Of a stretch of DNA of 64,000 nt, positions 1-10,549 are shown piece by piece; the first letter of the stretch is position 1; the number at the start of each line of letters is the position of its first letter. The notes beneath the pieces are model-generated. The model was not told where the DNA came from. It saw only the letters and a list, made by a program, of their open reading frames with translations, and did no database searches. The DNA is from Trichobilharzia regenti (lineage: Eukaryota; Platyhelminthes; Trematoda; Strigeidida; Schistosomatidae): contig OX235263.1 of NCBI GenBank assembly GCA_944472135.2, positions 34,339,379-34,403,378 on the forward strand, read 5' to 3'. The position numbers and the translations under genes are program-made.

Positions 1-189
1 TTAATAATACTGTGCATAAAGAAAACGAATATCACACGGAGATATGGTAGCACTAGGTGAAATCGAAGTCGAATTGTAATCCACGAAAATTGAGAGAAAT
101 CTAGTTGTTGCTACTCAACTAGAACTAAACAGTTCAGTAAAATAGTTTCATTTTCAAGTGTTGGTTTGTAGGGATTTCATTGGTTACAG

Positions 190-382
190 GATTTCATCAT
201 GAGCTGACATTAGTCAGAGAACCATTGGATAACCTGGAGTACTGGATGACTGTTTCGTCTTAGTTTGGGACTCTTCAGCAGTACGCACCCACCGGGATCA
301 GAACCCAGGGCCTTCTGGTTACAAGGTGAACTCGTATACCATTGAGTCACTGGGACCCGATCCAATGGCCCACGAATTCTAA
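190..382 (-). repeat. tRNA-derived SINE family A with hammerhead motif, copy 1 (SPT6 intron 2)
   Basis: The minus strand starts with a tRNA-like head (box A-like GACTCAATGGTA, degenerate box B GGTTCTGATCCC), continues through a hammerhead-like core, and ends in a tail with CCAATGGTTCTCTGAC. The same order occurs at 45136-45312 and 60430-60633. The family resembles the Sm-alpha type tRNA/hammerhead SINEs known in schistosomes. I see no clear target duplication. Confidence 0.75.
239..284 (-). ncRNA. decayed hammerhead ribozyme in SINE A copy 1
   Basis: Stem I GTACTG / CAGTAC is intact. The core reads CTGAAGA, one change from CTGATGA. Stem II GTC...GAC is weakened by one mismatch and is followed by GAAA. 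The stem III region is shortened, so self-cleavage is unlikely in this copy. Confidence 0.55.
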
Positions 383-834
383 CTTCTGCTAATTCACGAC
401 ATAGCGCGACCCCTAGCCAATGTCTTCGGTGAGTATTTGTCCTCACACTCGACCTGGTGCACCTTTTATGAATTTTATAATGATAACATCCCGCTGACAC
501 ATCGAAGTACGAAAAATGAAATTCGAATCCCAGATACATAGGTCAGAAGTTTGCTTATGAAGCTGATGTACCATATACTCTCTTTTATCCTGATGGATAA
601 CGAACAAAAAGCAATAATGCAACTAAACAACTCCATTTACTATGTAATGTGCTAGCCCTAACTATAAATAGCTGTGGCAGGGTTAAGTGCACGAACTATA
701 TCTTGGAAGACACTGTGATCGTCGTACTCAATCCCAATTAGATGACCCTCAGTTTTAGAATGGATAAATAGTTTCAATTAAAAGTCTTGGGAAAAAAATT
801 TCTATCACTACACAAGATTTTAAATAATAATTAC
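383..834. other. SPT6 intron 2 sequence, no feature recognised
   Basis: AT-rich intronic sequence downstream of the donor at 834. I see no further exon or repeat I can name. Confidence 0.5.
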
Positions 835-1057
835 CATCATCTTCCTCTTCCTCTTCTTCTTCATCACCGACTGATACACCAAAATCTGCTGGACGACTCC
901 GAACAACTCTGTCCTCATCTACTTCTTCATCTTCATCTTCAAATATCTGACGTGCAATAGCTTCTCTTCCTCGATCTTCTTCATGAGCTGTCTTTTTCGA
1001 TGCAACTTCATCTTCATCTGCTTCATCATCGTCATCCAGTACCAATCGTCTCTTTTT
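835..1057 (-). CDS. SUPT6H: SPT6, second coding exon
   Basis: Joins in phase 0 to the exon ending at 3254. It begins after an acceptor reading TTACCTCTTAG on the minus strand (AG at 1059-1058) and encodes KKRRLVLDDDDEADEDE followed by EDRGREAIARQIFEDEDEE. The latter corresponds to the [20 protein letters not shown]-type segment of vertebrate SPT6. It ends in an acidic run before a GTAATT donor at 834. It encodes 74 codons plus one base, so the next intron is phase 1. This is still the acidic N-terminal domain. The Spn1/IWS1-binding segment and the helical core, S1 and tandem SH2 domains must lie left of the window. I looked for the next exon between 1 and 834 and did not find it. Confidence 0.8.
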
Positions 1058-1847
1058 CTAAGAGGTAAGAAATTTATGAGAACGTATGACTGCATTTTAA
1101 CCATATATTGATTGTAAATGAATAAAAACTTAATCTAGTCTATCAAAATGAAAAAACAATAACCAGCAGAGTTCAATAACTAATTTTCTACCTCATAAGT
1201 CATAAAACTACATAACTTACACCAAATGTAGTGTTTCTTGAGAGTGTATTGTGAATTCTGCTGGCGACTTGACATATCTACTTGCTAAAATGCATGCTAC
1301 TGAAGAGCTGCTTAAGATTCAATTCATAGGCTCCACCATCTGCGAATTTCACGAGTGGAAATATATTGAGTCCAACTCAGTAGAATCAAACGAATATGTG
1401 CAAGTAACAGTGAAGAATTGTTATGACAGGTAGTCCGCAATCCACCGAGTGGAGTTCCAGTGCGAAAATCAACGAAACATAACCTGACTTAATGACATCT
1501 AGACGTTATTTTTGAACGATAAAACAATTAAGGTCAGGTAAGAATACGGAGGAAATTCACTGAACCAGTAGGAAATTATAGTCAAGCAAGAATTTAAACC
1601 ACTACAAAATTCGTTTTTGAGATTAAGAAGACCACCAGCACTTAACATATTTTGTTTCAGTAGTTCGAACTTACGTTGATTATTACTATTTATTCTCTAC
1701 TGCTTATATAATATAACAATAGAGTTTACTTATCATAACAACTTATCTGAGTCACATAACTTACTGTGATAAAATGATTAACTGAAGATAGGACTGGAAA
1801 TGACCAAATTTGTAACCACAGACACCTATGATTAAAGACAGTTAGCC

Positions 1848-2108
1848 GGCCTCTTCAAGTCTTCCACTCTCAATGGCCAGGTCTCACAGCCATATAGGAG
1901 GACGGAGCGGACTGCCGAGCAGTATACACGTTCTTTGGTCGATATCTGGATATCACGTCTACGCCAGAAACGGCGTGAACTGACATATGCGAAACTAGCC
2001 CTCTGTATGCATGCTGAGATTTCGTCAGCGATCAACCCACTGTCTTTCGTTGATGCAACTTCCCAAATAAATGAAGCGGTCAACGTGCTCTAACACTTCA
2101 CTCCCTAT
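1848..2108 (-). pseudogene. RTE-type LINE fragment, C-terminal part (SPT6 intron 1)
   Basis: The minus strand encodes FIWEVASTKDSGLIADEI, then SACIQRASFAY, RFWRRRDIQIS and VRSVLLYGCETWPLRVEDLK. These are the typical C-terminal residues of schistosome endonuclease-reverse transcriptases of the RTE type. The same segment is found at 39663-39878 (minus) and 63715-64000 (plus). Only the 3' part is present, as in 5'-truncated LINE insertions. It lies inside intron 1 of SPT6, sense to the gene. Confidence 0.75.
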
Positions 2109-2750
2109 TATTGTAAAATATCAGTCAGGAGGAAGGCTGAAACAAACAGTTACATCCATTTTGAAATGCAAAGTAACTACATTACCGTTGCTTTATCAAT
2201 GAAGGTTTTTATGCATGTGTAAGACAAGTTAATAGAAAAAATTTGCAAAACTGTGACGGAGCTAAATTAAGAATAAGGTTATGCTTGAAAATTCGAGGAG
2301 TTTAAACGTACAAAATTCATCGGTGTAACCCCCATTACTGATAACCCTGCATTACACTTCACATAACCATCTATTTAGGTGAAAATGTTAGACATTACAC
2401 TTAGATATACCACACCACCCAAAAACACTCAGATCTATTCTTATCTTTGAAATTCTTAAAATGGTTGTTCTTTTTCCCGTCTGTAATATTCATGGTTGTG
2501 AACTCTGCAAACTACTATTAATACTGCTTAACAGTGTGTGAAAGGAGAGGTTTAAGAACGCATGAATCGCACGACAGTAAGAATCAACATAGCGTATAGT
2601 AGTACTATTCTCAACAGGTTTTACAAAAACAACAAAATGAAACGCTCACGACTTGGTAATTGACTTAAGATGCCTAAAAATAGCATTCACAAAGCTGTAT
2701 GAATATATACCAAAACAACATGCAGTCAAAGGCGATGCAGATATAATCTT

Positions 2751-2938
2751 CATTTTTTGATTACAGCTGGATTCCACACTGTATTTTTGGTGCAAGAATG
2801 GAATTTTTACCATGCGATATCGGTAGCCCAAATTTTGCAGGTCGACCATAGATATCAGGTGTACGTCGGCGGGGGATCGAACCTCGGACCACGTGCATGG
2901 TCGGCGAGAGTCCTAACCATTAAGCCACCGACGCATTT
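2751..2938 (-). repeat. tRNA-derived SINE family C, copy 1
   Basis: The minus strand begins GCGTCGGTGGCTTAATGG (box A TGGCTTAATGG) with box B GGTTCGATCCC. An unrelated 3' body of about 110 bp ends near TACAGTGTGGAATCCAGC and an A-rich run. A second copy is at 44886-45077 and a headless piece at 14797-14880. It lies in SPT6 intron 1. Confidence 0.75.
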
Positions 2939-3253
2939 ATGAATTAAAAGTAGCATGAAATTCATATAACGAAAAAGGTATTTGGTAATAGATTACATTT
3001 GTGGCTTATTGTCAGCACCAAACGACCCCTGTGTAAATCAATTATTGTCTCATTATTCACAAGTTTACGTATTTGATGCTTGCTGCAAGCAAACCTATAT
3101 TCTCTACTTAAGTAAATAGGCCACATATGTCAGGAAATTATTTAAATATGTATGCTAAGCCAGTCACATTCTTCGATACATAGTGAGCATTAAAAACAGC
3201 AAGTTTTAAGCGGTATAATAAGCAACACAGAGGTCACACTGAATACGACATAC

Positions 3254-3607
3254 TTGCTTTTTCAGATTAATTCCAACATTTTCCTGAATGAGCTGGAAGT
3301 CATCATCGTCTAAAGCGTCGTCATCATCATCGTCCTTATCCCCTTCGTCTCCAACTCCTTCAGTATCATCTCCATCAGAGCCTTCAGATGCACCACCTTC
3401 ATCTTCCTCTTCGTCCACTATCCAGCCTTCGCCTTCTTTCCGACAAATTTCGTCCTCGTTGGCAAGCTCTTCCTCCTCTTCGCTATCACTTGAATCCGGA
3501 TCATCAAGTACAGGTCGCTTGCTGATTTTCTTTTTCACTACTTCATCTTCATCCAAGTCTGATAGTTCAGAGGCTTCGGATGCTTCAGAATCCAACAGTG
3601 AAGACAT
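3254..3607 (-). CDS. SUPT6H: SPT6 transcription elongation factor, first coding exon
   Basis: SPT6 is a nuclear histone chaperone that travels with RNA polymerase II. This exon encodes about 118 residues. It starts MSSLLDSEASEASE, which resembles the start of animal SPT6 proteins, and is extremely rich in Asp, Glu and Ser, as expected for the disordered acidic N-terminus. The diagnostic piece is the end, DDDDFQLIQENVGINLKK, matching the DDDFDLIEENLGVKVKR-type motif of vertebrate SPT6. I chose the ATG at 3605-3607 over the one 16 codons upstream because family similarity begins there. The exon ends at 3254 in phase 0, followed by a GTATGT donor (3253 leftwards). The gene continues at 1057 and then leaves the window. 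A serine-rich open frame on the opposite strand is only the shadow of this acidic run. Identification is from memory of the family, not a search. Confidence 0.85.
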
Positions 3608-5081
3608 CAGTCGGTAAGTCCGCGCACAAAAACCAAACCAGCCGCTTAAGGTCACGAGATGTTAGATTATAATGATAATATATATTGAGCTATTTTAACT
3701 TGTATCAATCGTAGCAATTTATATCTATATGGAAATTCGGCTTCCTATTAAAATCATTCACCGATAAAATCTACGCCACCTGGTCGGCTAAAAAGTTCAA
3801 GTCGTCGACCATGCCACACGGGAATCTGAATTTCCTCTCCATTTTATTCAACCACAGTTTAACCACATTTTGTTATGGACTCACGAAAGTATGCTAGAAG
3901 AATAAAAACGGTTACAAAGCATAATATCCAAAACGCTCTTTAGTATACAATAAATCAGAATTAAGTCACTTCTTTGGAATAATAATCATTTGAGGTTTAG
4001 AACTTCCACATTCTCCTCATAAGTGAGGTGACAGATACTATTGACTAATTTGGCTCCTACACTTCGTGCTCTATCCGAGATTCATGCCTTCTCGTAGTAT
4101 GAACCAGACACTAGTATCCAGTATTCTAGATGAGGTTTTAATAGGCTGGGCAGAATACTTTAAACATAGACTAGTCTAAGCGACTAGCGCTACCTGTTGC
4201 GTCTAAAAGCATTGAGCGAAACTGCATTGTAATATGCAGCTGGCAACAATCCCCGAGCCGCTTCGTCTCTTGACATCTGTATCCAACAGAATGTACTAGG
4301 TTGAAGGCCTCTGGCATAGATGCATCGCTGAGCTTTGTAAAGGAGTAATTTCTAAATTTTAGGGATTAGACCATTCATTTAATTTATCTAGCTCACTTGT
4401 TAAGACTGACCTGTCGTCATTATTGTTTATAGATTTCCAGATCTTTGCATGGCCCAAAACCAATAATAAGGACAAAGTAAACATTTTCAGCAATTCTTTC
4501 ATGTGTATTAGTAACAGCAAGGAGCTAAAACAGTACACTGTGGTCGTCAACCTCACACCTATTAGTGCACCATTTACCCTTACTACTTGCATTCTACCCA
4601 GTGTGCAGTCCTGTAAACAGCTGCACAGACACTGATTAAATCTACACCCTTTCGGTTCACGAGGGAGGACTAAGCAGACCACCTTGTAGAAGGCTTAAAA
4701 TGAAGTCGACAACAGTTTCGTTCATTGGTAATTTGTTACTCACTCCATTGATCATATACTTATCAAGGTTCTGTTTCGCAATATTCTGTCCGAAACTCAT
4801 CCTTCCTTTCAACAGTAGACGGATCCTGAAGGCTCTTTCGGTGTCTTAGTTACGCTCTTACTTCACTATTCATCAAAGGCTTGTGCATTAGCTTCGAAGG
4901 AGTAGAAAATGGTAAGAAAATTCTGCGGTGTATTTTAATGTATTTCAAAGTCACATCCAAACTTCTAGTTGGTCCCGTTTATCTTAAACGATTAGCGACT
5001 TGAGACCGCTTAGTACCTAATATTCTATGTGTCTCCTTTGCGAAAGTTAAGGTGAGAAGTTGAACTTTCGGTAAAGCTATG
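3608..5081. other. Upstream flank of SPT6, no gene recognised
   Basis: Contains the presumed SPT6 promoter and 5' UTR. Short open frames (for example 4359-4682 minus) have no recognisable domain. A possible old LINE remnant around 4030-4330 (minus) could not be classified. No TATA box or core promoter element stands out. Confidence 0.4.
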
Positions 5082-5399
5082 TGTCAGCCACGACACATAA
5101 ACCGTTAATGCCCAGCTCTTGCTACGCTCGGGCTCACGCTGTTCCTTGAAATTCCTCAGAAACGCATAGTAATAACGGAAAAAAAACCAGAACAAAAATT
5201 GGTGACTCGAGGATTCTTTATTGTTACACCAACATATAAAAAATGCAACAACTAACATTTCTGACGGTTTTTTACTCTTCTTCCTGAACGGCGACCGATG
5301 AGACGATGACTGTCGTATTGATGCCTCCGCGAAAATTGGGGAGGTTGGTTTTGAGCAAACAACCATGAATTGATCGTTCAATCTTCAACTACACTGACA
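5082..5399 (-). repeat. 3' LTR of copy 3, short variant (318 bp)
   Basis: Begins TGTCAGTGTAG and ends GGCTGACA (TG...CA ends). It is about 40 bp shorter than the 359-bp LTRs of the other copies because the stretch between the GTCAGA motif and TTTATATGTTGG is mostly missing. Its second half carries many private differences. Confidence 0.85.
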
Positions 5400-6105
5400 C
5401 TCCCCCCCAAAAAAGGGATCCAACCCTTTTTTCCTTCACGACCAATGCACGTTGACTTGGATGTCATTGCGAGAACCTGGGTCACACGGACAGAGCTGAA
5501 ATGGAAAACAAACAGAAAAGCCAACACACCACAAGCATACCCACAGCACAATCTCACACATCGCTGACGACCTGCGCCTTCCAGTTAAAGGCATCCTCTT
5601 ACAACACAATCTCCACTTGCTAGAATGACTCTTGCAGAATGCAACGTGACCATAGCAGCACCTCACGATACTCTACGCACATCGTCTTATCTACTCACTA
5701 CCAATTACCACTGAAATCGCTTGTCACTCATTCTGCCTCAGTTCTAGTACAAGGTGACGTATGCGAGCCTCAGTCGTTTACACTCCTTCTCCTCGGCGTG
5801 TCGGAACGCAGCTAACAATTATCTCCGTGTGCATTTCATTCTCAGCAATAGCCTAGCCTCCCCGGCGTATACGACCCATCTGCTGTCTTTAACATCAATC
5901 AATTCATTCATGGATGTAGAAGAGTGGACACAACTTCAGAAGTAATCATGACGAAAATTTTAACAAAATTATGCAATAAAAACAAGATACGAAAACAACG
6001 AGTAAACACAATGAATCCAAAACACCACCAATTGATATGACACACCACACATATATACAAACAGTACACACAAACTCGCAGTTCATGTCTTGATGGAATT
6101 CCTTT

Positions 6106-6145
6106 GAAGAATCGCAGGACTTACACCAGTACCCTACAACCCTTC
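6106..6145 (-). other. RNA hairpin 2 of copy 3
   Basis: Minus-strand counterpart of 17877-17916: a 13-bp stem from GAAGGGTTGTAGG to CCTGCGATTCTTC with several G-U pairs. Sequence identical to the other copies. Confidence 0.6.
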
Positions 6146-6300
6146 ACAGGTTGACGGTTGTAATTTGTGGAATGTCCGGACACAAACAGAATTGCCAACA
6201 GCTAGATGAAAGATGATATCAATTCAGTATATAAAATATGAACTTGTGTACAAAATCACACACCGAGCACATTGGATTGCTCATTGATGCGCTACCCTTT

Positions 6301-6341
6301 GAAGAATTGTAGGACTTACAACAGTATGCCTACAACCCTTC
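6301..6341 (-). other. RNA hairpin 1 of copy 3
   Basis: Minus-strand counterpart of 17681-17721: stem GAAGGGTTGTAGG / CCTACAATTCTTC, 13 bp including two G-U pairs, with a 15-nt loop. Confidence 0.6.
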
Positions 6342-6354
6342 TCAGGTTGATGCT

Positions 6355-7494
6355 CTAGGTTGGAAAATCGTTGCAGAGTTCATTTGCTGACTTCCTTCTA
6401 TCAGCTATGTCCTCAAATATGAACGGCAACACGCTCATGTCATCGTATCGTAGAATATAGATGACGAACAAACACACGAAGTATCTGGTCAACCAAGCGT
6501 AGACACAGAGTAATTTACACCAGAGATAATAACATTCAAATAGTAACTTGAAACTAGAAATACCTTTATTCGTGCAAGTCAATTTAACAATTACTCTTTT
6601 GTTTACACTTGGCTTATCCTCTCTAAACTGACCGTTGATATTCGTCCTTTCAAACGAACTGATACTAGCATAGTCATTGTACAAGATACTTGAGTTGATG
6701 GGCGTCTTTTTCATTGTGGATGACAGCACCAACGACGACTGATTGATATCAGTTGATGAAGTTACCGCTGGACCAGGAGATGTTGTTGCTCGACTTTCAG
6801 AAATTTGTCTACCTGCAAGACCACCACCACTGCTGTCTTTTACTATCAGCTCAGGTTTAGCGCTAGCATCTGATGATAGGTGCGCTTCACTCTGATCAAC
6901 TAAACTGACGGTTTGACAAGTATGTATGCCTTCTGCAACTGCATCTGCATTCAATTCTACTTCCCGTTCAAGTTGTACAGAACCTTTATTCAACTCAGCA
7001 GTAGTAGGCATTCCCTCCATTTCATCATGGTCAACCAAAGACAAATCTGCACTATCATGATCACTACCACAAATATTCACTTTACCGTCAACTTCATCAT
7101 TTTCAAACTCTTTAATAACAGAAGTAGACAATTTTGGTTCCTCCTCAAAAATCCCCAAGGATTTTATACCTTCACTCTGACTAGTTATACCTTGTAAACT
7201 TGTAGGGTCAGAACTGGACTCTGAAGCAATAACTCCATTCAATGACACTCTATTCAACAATGGCTTACCAGTTGCAACTACAGACTTCCTGACCAAACCG
7301 TTATCGTCACACAATTCGGAGTCAGGCCTGGAGTTTACATTTAGCTTATCACTGAACTTGCTTACTGGTTCACAGTTCACCTCTGTATGCACTTCTTGCA
7401 AACGTGTAAAACAACCGTGCTTGTCTTGCAGCTTGTAACTTATCTGTTGAGGATGTACTACGAAACCTGTTACACTCACTAGGTCTATATGCAT
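6355..7494 (-). CDS. Downstream ORF of copy 3 (379 codons)
   Basis: Same protein as the C-terminal two thirds of the 493-codon frame of copy 1, but split from the preceding frame by the 2-bp difference near 7412. It has an acidic, Ser/Thr-rich central part (about residues 45-290) and a strongly hydrophobic, aromatic and Cys-rich segment at about 311-350, then a polar tail. I found no DTG or DSG protease motif, no YxDD and no DDE motif. The ATG at 7494 is probably not a biological start, since it lies upstream of the frameshift in a different frame from gag. Confidence 0.55.
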   Translation of the reverse strand: MHIDLVSVTGFVVHPQQISYKLQDKHGCFTRLQEVHTEVNCEPVSKFSDKLNVNSRPDSELCDDNGLVRKSVVATGKPLLNRVSLNGVIASESSSDPTSLQGITSQSEGIKSLGIFEEEPKLSTSVIKEFENDEVDGKVNICGSDHDSADLSLVDHDEMEGMPTTAELNKGSVQLEREVELNADAVAEGIHTCQTVSLVDQSEAHLSSDASAKPELIVKDSSGGGLAGRQISESRATTSPGPAVTSSTDINQSSLVLSSTMKKTPINSSILYNDYASISSFERTNINGQFREDKPSVNKRVIVKLTCTNKGISSFKLLFECYYLWCKLLCVYAWLTRYFVCLFVIYILRYDDMSVLPFIFEDIADRRKSANELCNDFPT

Positions 7495-7834
7495 TACTAG
7501 ACATCATGGTGCCTTCTCGATATCCACCTCTCAGAGGCCTATTCGTCATCAATGATTCCATTTTACCCTCGGACTGCTCTATTCTAGGGGCGAGATTCAA
7601 TATGCTGGCAAACTTGCTCATCGATTGATTGGCACTATCTTTTACTAGTTTCAGAATGTTATCGAACTTTGGCTCGATACCCTCATCCTCCATACGGGAG
7701 CTTATCTTCACCCACTTCCTTTGCAGTCGAGTAGGTGGACGTCTTGCTATTACTTCTAGTATAAAACTCGAGTTGAGGTCACTCATGCAATTCATCGAAA
7801 TCAATGCATTCTTGTAAATCAGCAAACTATCCAA
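7370..7834 (-). CDS. Gag segment after the internal stop, copy 3
   Basis: In frame with the gag ORF at 7865-8536 across a TAA at 7865-7867. It continues the BEL/Pao gag fold (QALTEFLDSLLIYKNAL, then RPPTRLQRKWV) and shifts frame at the former zinc knuckle (about 7410-7416), where two bases are missing relative to copy 1. See copy 1 for the full description. Confidence 0.65.
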   Translation of the reverse strand: MDSLLIYKNALISMNCMSDLNSSFILEVIARRPPTRLQRKWVKISSRMEDEGIEPKFDNILKLVKDSANQSMSKFASILNLAPRIEQSEGKMESLMTNRPLRGGYREGTMMSSNAYRPSECNRFRSTSSTDKLQAARQARLFYTFARSAYRGEL

Positions 7835-7864
7835 GAACTCAGTGAGTGCCTGGGAGTCATCCTG

Positions 7865-8536
7865 TTATTGACCACTATTACCCTTAACAGCCTCGAATAA
7901 TTTCCCTACAATCATCGAAGGTCTTCCAAACTTTTGACGTAATATGCTCATAGCCTCAGGGTATCCCTCATTAGGGGGCATGAGCTCACAGCACTGTATA
8001 GCTCTTGCAGCAACCCCAGTGCAGTACCTCATCAAATACATTAACTTTATTTCATCAGTTAATAAAAAACCATTCAGCATGATCTCAAACTCCTTTACAA
8101 ATTGTAAATAATCAGCCGGGTTTCCATCAAAACATCGTGGTTCTAATTTAGGGAGTTTGATGTTCCTATTATCCCTGAACGGCGAAACAGTACCATCAAC
8201 CATGTCATGCTTAACATCAGACACATCGTTACAATTAACAAACAAGTCACCATGACTTACTTTCCTGTTTGCATCCAAGACACTCTGTTCCTTCTTTGAC
8301 CCAGGCATTGTTGAACTTGGCCCAATTCCAAAACGTTCCAGATATTGCTTGTTCAAAGAGGACTTGACCGGCACCAGGAAAGATGAACGTTGACTATCCA
8401 AACTGTTACCAGCTATCTGAATCGGCCAGAATCTGTTTCTATCGTCAGAAACTGTCAGCCACGTCTCGTAAACCGTTAATGCCCAGCTCTTGCTACGCTC
8501 GGGCCCACGCTGTTCCTTGAAGTTCCTCAGAAACAT
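7865..8536 (-). CDS. BEL/Pao Gag N-terminal part, copy 3 (223 aa)
   Basis: Identical to the copy 1 product except for Ala in place of Thr in the segment VAARAIQCC, which it shares with copy 2. The first 28 codons lie in the 5' LTR. It ends at the same CAA-TAA-CAG stop seen in the other copies. Confidence 0.75.
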   Translation of the reverse strand: MFLRNFKEQRGPERSKSWALTVYETWLTVSDDRNRFWPIQIAGNSLDSQRSSFLVPVKSSLNKQYLERFGIGPSSTMPGSKKEQSVLDANRKVSHGDLFVNCNDVSDVKHDMVDGTVSPFRDNRNIKLPKLEPRCFDGNPADYLQFVKEFEIMLNGFLLTDEIKLMYLMRYCTGVAARAIQCCELMPPNEGYPEAMSILRQKFGRPSMIVGKLFEAVKGNSGQ

Positions 8537-8811
8537 TTAGCAATAACGGACGAAAAAACCAAAACACCAGTTGTTGACTCGAGGATTCTTTATTCTTACA
8601 CCAACATATAAAAGTAATAACTGAACTACGGTCTGTTAACAAATATTACAATAAGAAATCATAAGATTACTTCTGACGATGTTTTACTCTTCTTTCTGAA
8701 CAGCAACCGATGGGACGATGACTGTCGTATTGATGACTCCGCGAAAATTGGGGAAGTTGGTTTTGAGCAAACAACCATGAATTGATCGTTCAATCTTCAA
8801 CTCCATTGACA
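8453..8811 (-). repeat. 5' LTR of copy 3 (359 bp)
   Basis: Begins TGTCAATGGAG and ends GGCTGACA. Its first bases match the 5' LTR of copy 1 (15209) and differ from the TGTCAGTGTAG start of every LTR that follows a polypurine tract in this family. Confidence 0.85.
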
Positions 8812-9119
8812 GCGTGCGTCTACTGCGATACAGTCGTACAGTTTAGTTGACGTTAATCCCTCTAAAAAACATGCGATATCACAAAATTACTCGCTGTCAG
8901 ACACGTATCAACCACTCCACTCAAAACGAAGGTGGTCTAATGAGAAGTCTTAAGGTCGACATATGAGACTTCCATATGTAAACCCGATCGTTAGTTTCAT
9001 TATTTAGATAAATAACACAGATTACGGCCTCTGCAGTGCCACCATCGTGCGCTTCAGAAACCTTTGAGCTAATTCCTGTGTCATTCCGAGTGTAAACAGC
9101 AGGGCCAATCAATAGCTGC
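8812..9119. other. Spacer between copy 3 and a solo LTR
   Basis: About 300 bp with no recognisable coding or repeat content. A 63-codon minus frame (8921-9112) has no known domain. Confidence 0.4.
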
Positions 9120-9476
9120 TGTCAATGTAGTTGAAGATTGAACGATCAATTCACGGTTGTTTGCTCAAAACCAACCTCCCCAATTTTCGCGGAGGCATCA
9201 ATACGACAGTCATCGTCTCATCGGTTGCTGTTCAGAAAGAAGAGTAAAAAAACCGTCAGGAGTAATATTGTGATTTATTATTGTAATATTTGTTCACAGA
9301 CCTTAGTCATACTTGATTTATATGTTGGTGTAAGAATAAAGAATCCTCGAGTCAACAACTGGTGTTTTGGTTTTTTCTTCCGTTATTACTAAGTGTTTCT
9401 GAGAAACTTCAAGGAACAGCGTGAGCCCGAGCGTAGCGGGAGCTGGGCATTAACGGTTTACGAGACGTGAGTGACA
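9120..9476 (+). repeat. Solo LTR of the BEL/Pao family with 5-bp target duplication
   Basis: A 357-bp LTR, TGTCAATGTAG...GAGTGACA, flanked by GCTGC at 9115-9119 and GCTGC at 9477-9481. A perfect 5-bp duplication fits BEL/Pao integration. The solo state implies loss of the interior by LTR-LTR recombination. An AATAAA lies in the expected R region. Confidence 0.88.
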
Positions 9477-9874
9477 GCTGCGTTTGGCCTGGGCAGAAAT
9501 ACCACACTATGAGTGAAACAATGTCCGGACTTACTAGTATTCGTGCTTCAGTAATCATTATAACATCTGTTTGTTCTATTCCAAGTAATACTTCTATCCA
9601 AGAAGAATTTTCTTTATACCATGCTCACTTGTGTAATGCACTGATGTTCCTGTTTCCTTCACTTCTCTTCAAATCAGGGGATATACACACTGAATCATCG
9701 GATTTATTAAAAATGCGGTTGGGACAAAGAAAATTATCTTCTGACGAAGTAATTGGGTACGCTGTACTGTGTATTTATAGTGAATGTGTGAGAAGGTTCC
9801 AGAATTATTTTCCGTCAAAAGTGAAATTTGTATGATTACAAAATTTAATAATCAGGATGATAAGGTAGAGAAGA
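9477..9874 (+). other. Unassigned segment with a 118-codon open frame
   Basis: An open frame from the LTR end to 9838 (contains FSLYHAHLCNALMFLFPS and FKSGDIHTESSDLLKMRLG) has no domain I recognise. It could be an exon of an unidentified gene or chance. There is no clear start, splice site or homologue. Confidence 0.25.
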
Positions 9875-10201
9875 TGTCAATGTAGTGCAAGATTGAACGA
9901 TCAATTCATGGTTGTTTCCTAAAAAACCAACTCTCCAATTTTCGCGGAGGCATCAGTACACCAGTTACCGTCTCATCGGTCGCTGTTCGGAAAGAAGTCA
10001 GGCCAAAACCGTCAGAACCCATAGTTTTACAGCTGAAAGTTGGCTATATGTTGCTGTTACAATAAAGAATTCTTGAGTGGCCAATCGGTGTTTTGGTTTT
10101 GCGTCCGTTATTACTAAGCGTTTCTGAGAAACTTCAAGGAACAGCGTGAGTTACAGCGTAGCAAGAGCTGGGCATTAACGGTTTACGAGATGTGGCTGAC
10201 A
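9875..10201 (+). repeat. Second solo LTR, diverged, with 5-bp target duplication
   Basis: A 327-bp LTR variant, TGTCAATGTAG...GTGGCTGACA, flanked by GAAGA at 9870-9874 and GAAGA at 10202-10206. Internal sequence after the GTCAGAA motif differs strongly from the 359-bp type, so this is an older or different subfamily. Confidence 0.85.
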
Positions 10202-10549
10202 GAAGACATGATATGATCATAGTTACTGAAAAACCTGACCGTTTGGATTACCAACGTATGAATGACAAAATGTTTGGGAAGTCGAGATTCAAAAAGCAAA
10301 TCTAGTAATGCAGATGGGAAGTATAAGGTTATAAGCCAATGTGTAAACGAACGGCTGGGGAACAGAAATCCAAACTGGCTGTCTTACATGGACGAAAATG
10401 ACCTTCAGGTACTTAGTTCTTCCAGTGACCTTGAGCATGCGGGATAAGTTCAGTTCAACGGAACAGGAATTAAAACCGTAAAAGTAACAGAAATAAACAG
10501 GAAGGTTGGACGGGAAATATAGAGTATAGTCTTTACTGGAGGATTGACA

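Larger units (their letters stand above)
5082..8811 (-). mobile_element. Non-autonomous BEL/Pao LTR retrotransposon, copy 3 (inverted)
   Basis: Full element in minus orientation: 5' LTR 8453-8811, internal region 5400-8452, 3' LTR 5082-5399. The internal sequence is almost identical to copies 1 and 2 at 15.2-22.4 kb, giving an inverted repeat of about 3.4 kb with arms about 6.4 kb apart. Gag-like frames are present but no protease, RT, RNase H or integrase, so mobility would need proteins from another element. The polypurine tract (G-run) sits directly against the 3' LTR. The outer 5 bp differ (CTATG at the left, GCGTG at the right), so no target duplication is visible. Confidence 0.88.

Noticed and set aside
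3288..3617. Serine-rich open frame on the plus strand
   Set aside because: It is the antisense of the acidic SPT6 exon; GAA/GAT-rich codons read backwards give Ser runs.
6061..6341. Repeated CAACCTG...GGTTG units considered as a CRISPR-like or tandem array
   Set aside because: Only two units 156 bp apart, in a eukaryotic LTR element; better explained as paired RNA hairpins.
9484..9836. Host exon between the two solo LTRs
   Set aside because: Frame is open but unrecognised, lacks clear splice sites and starts in the LTR; kept only as an unassigned segment.
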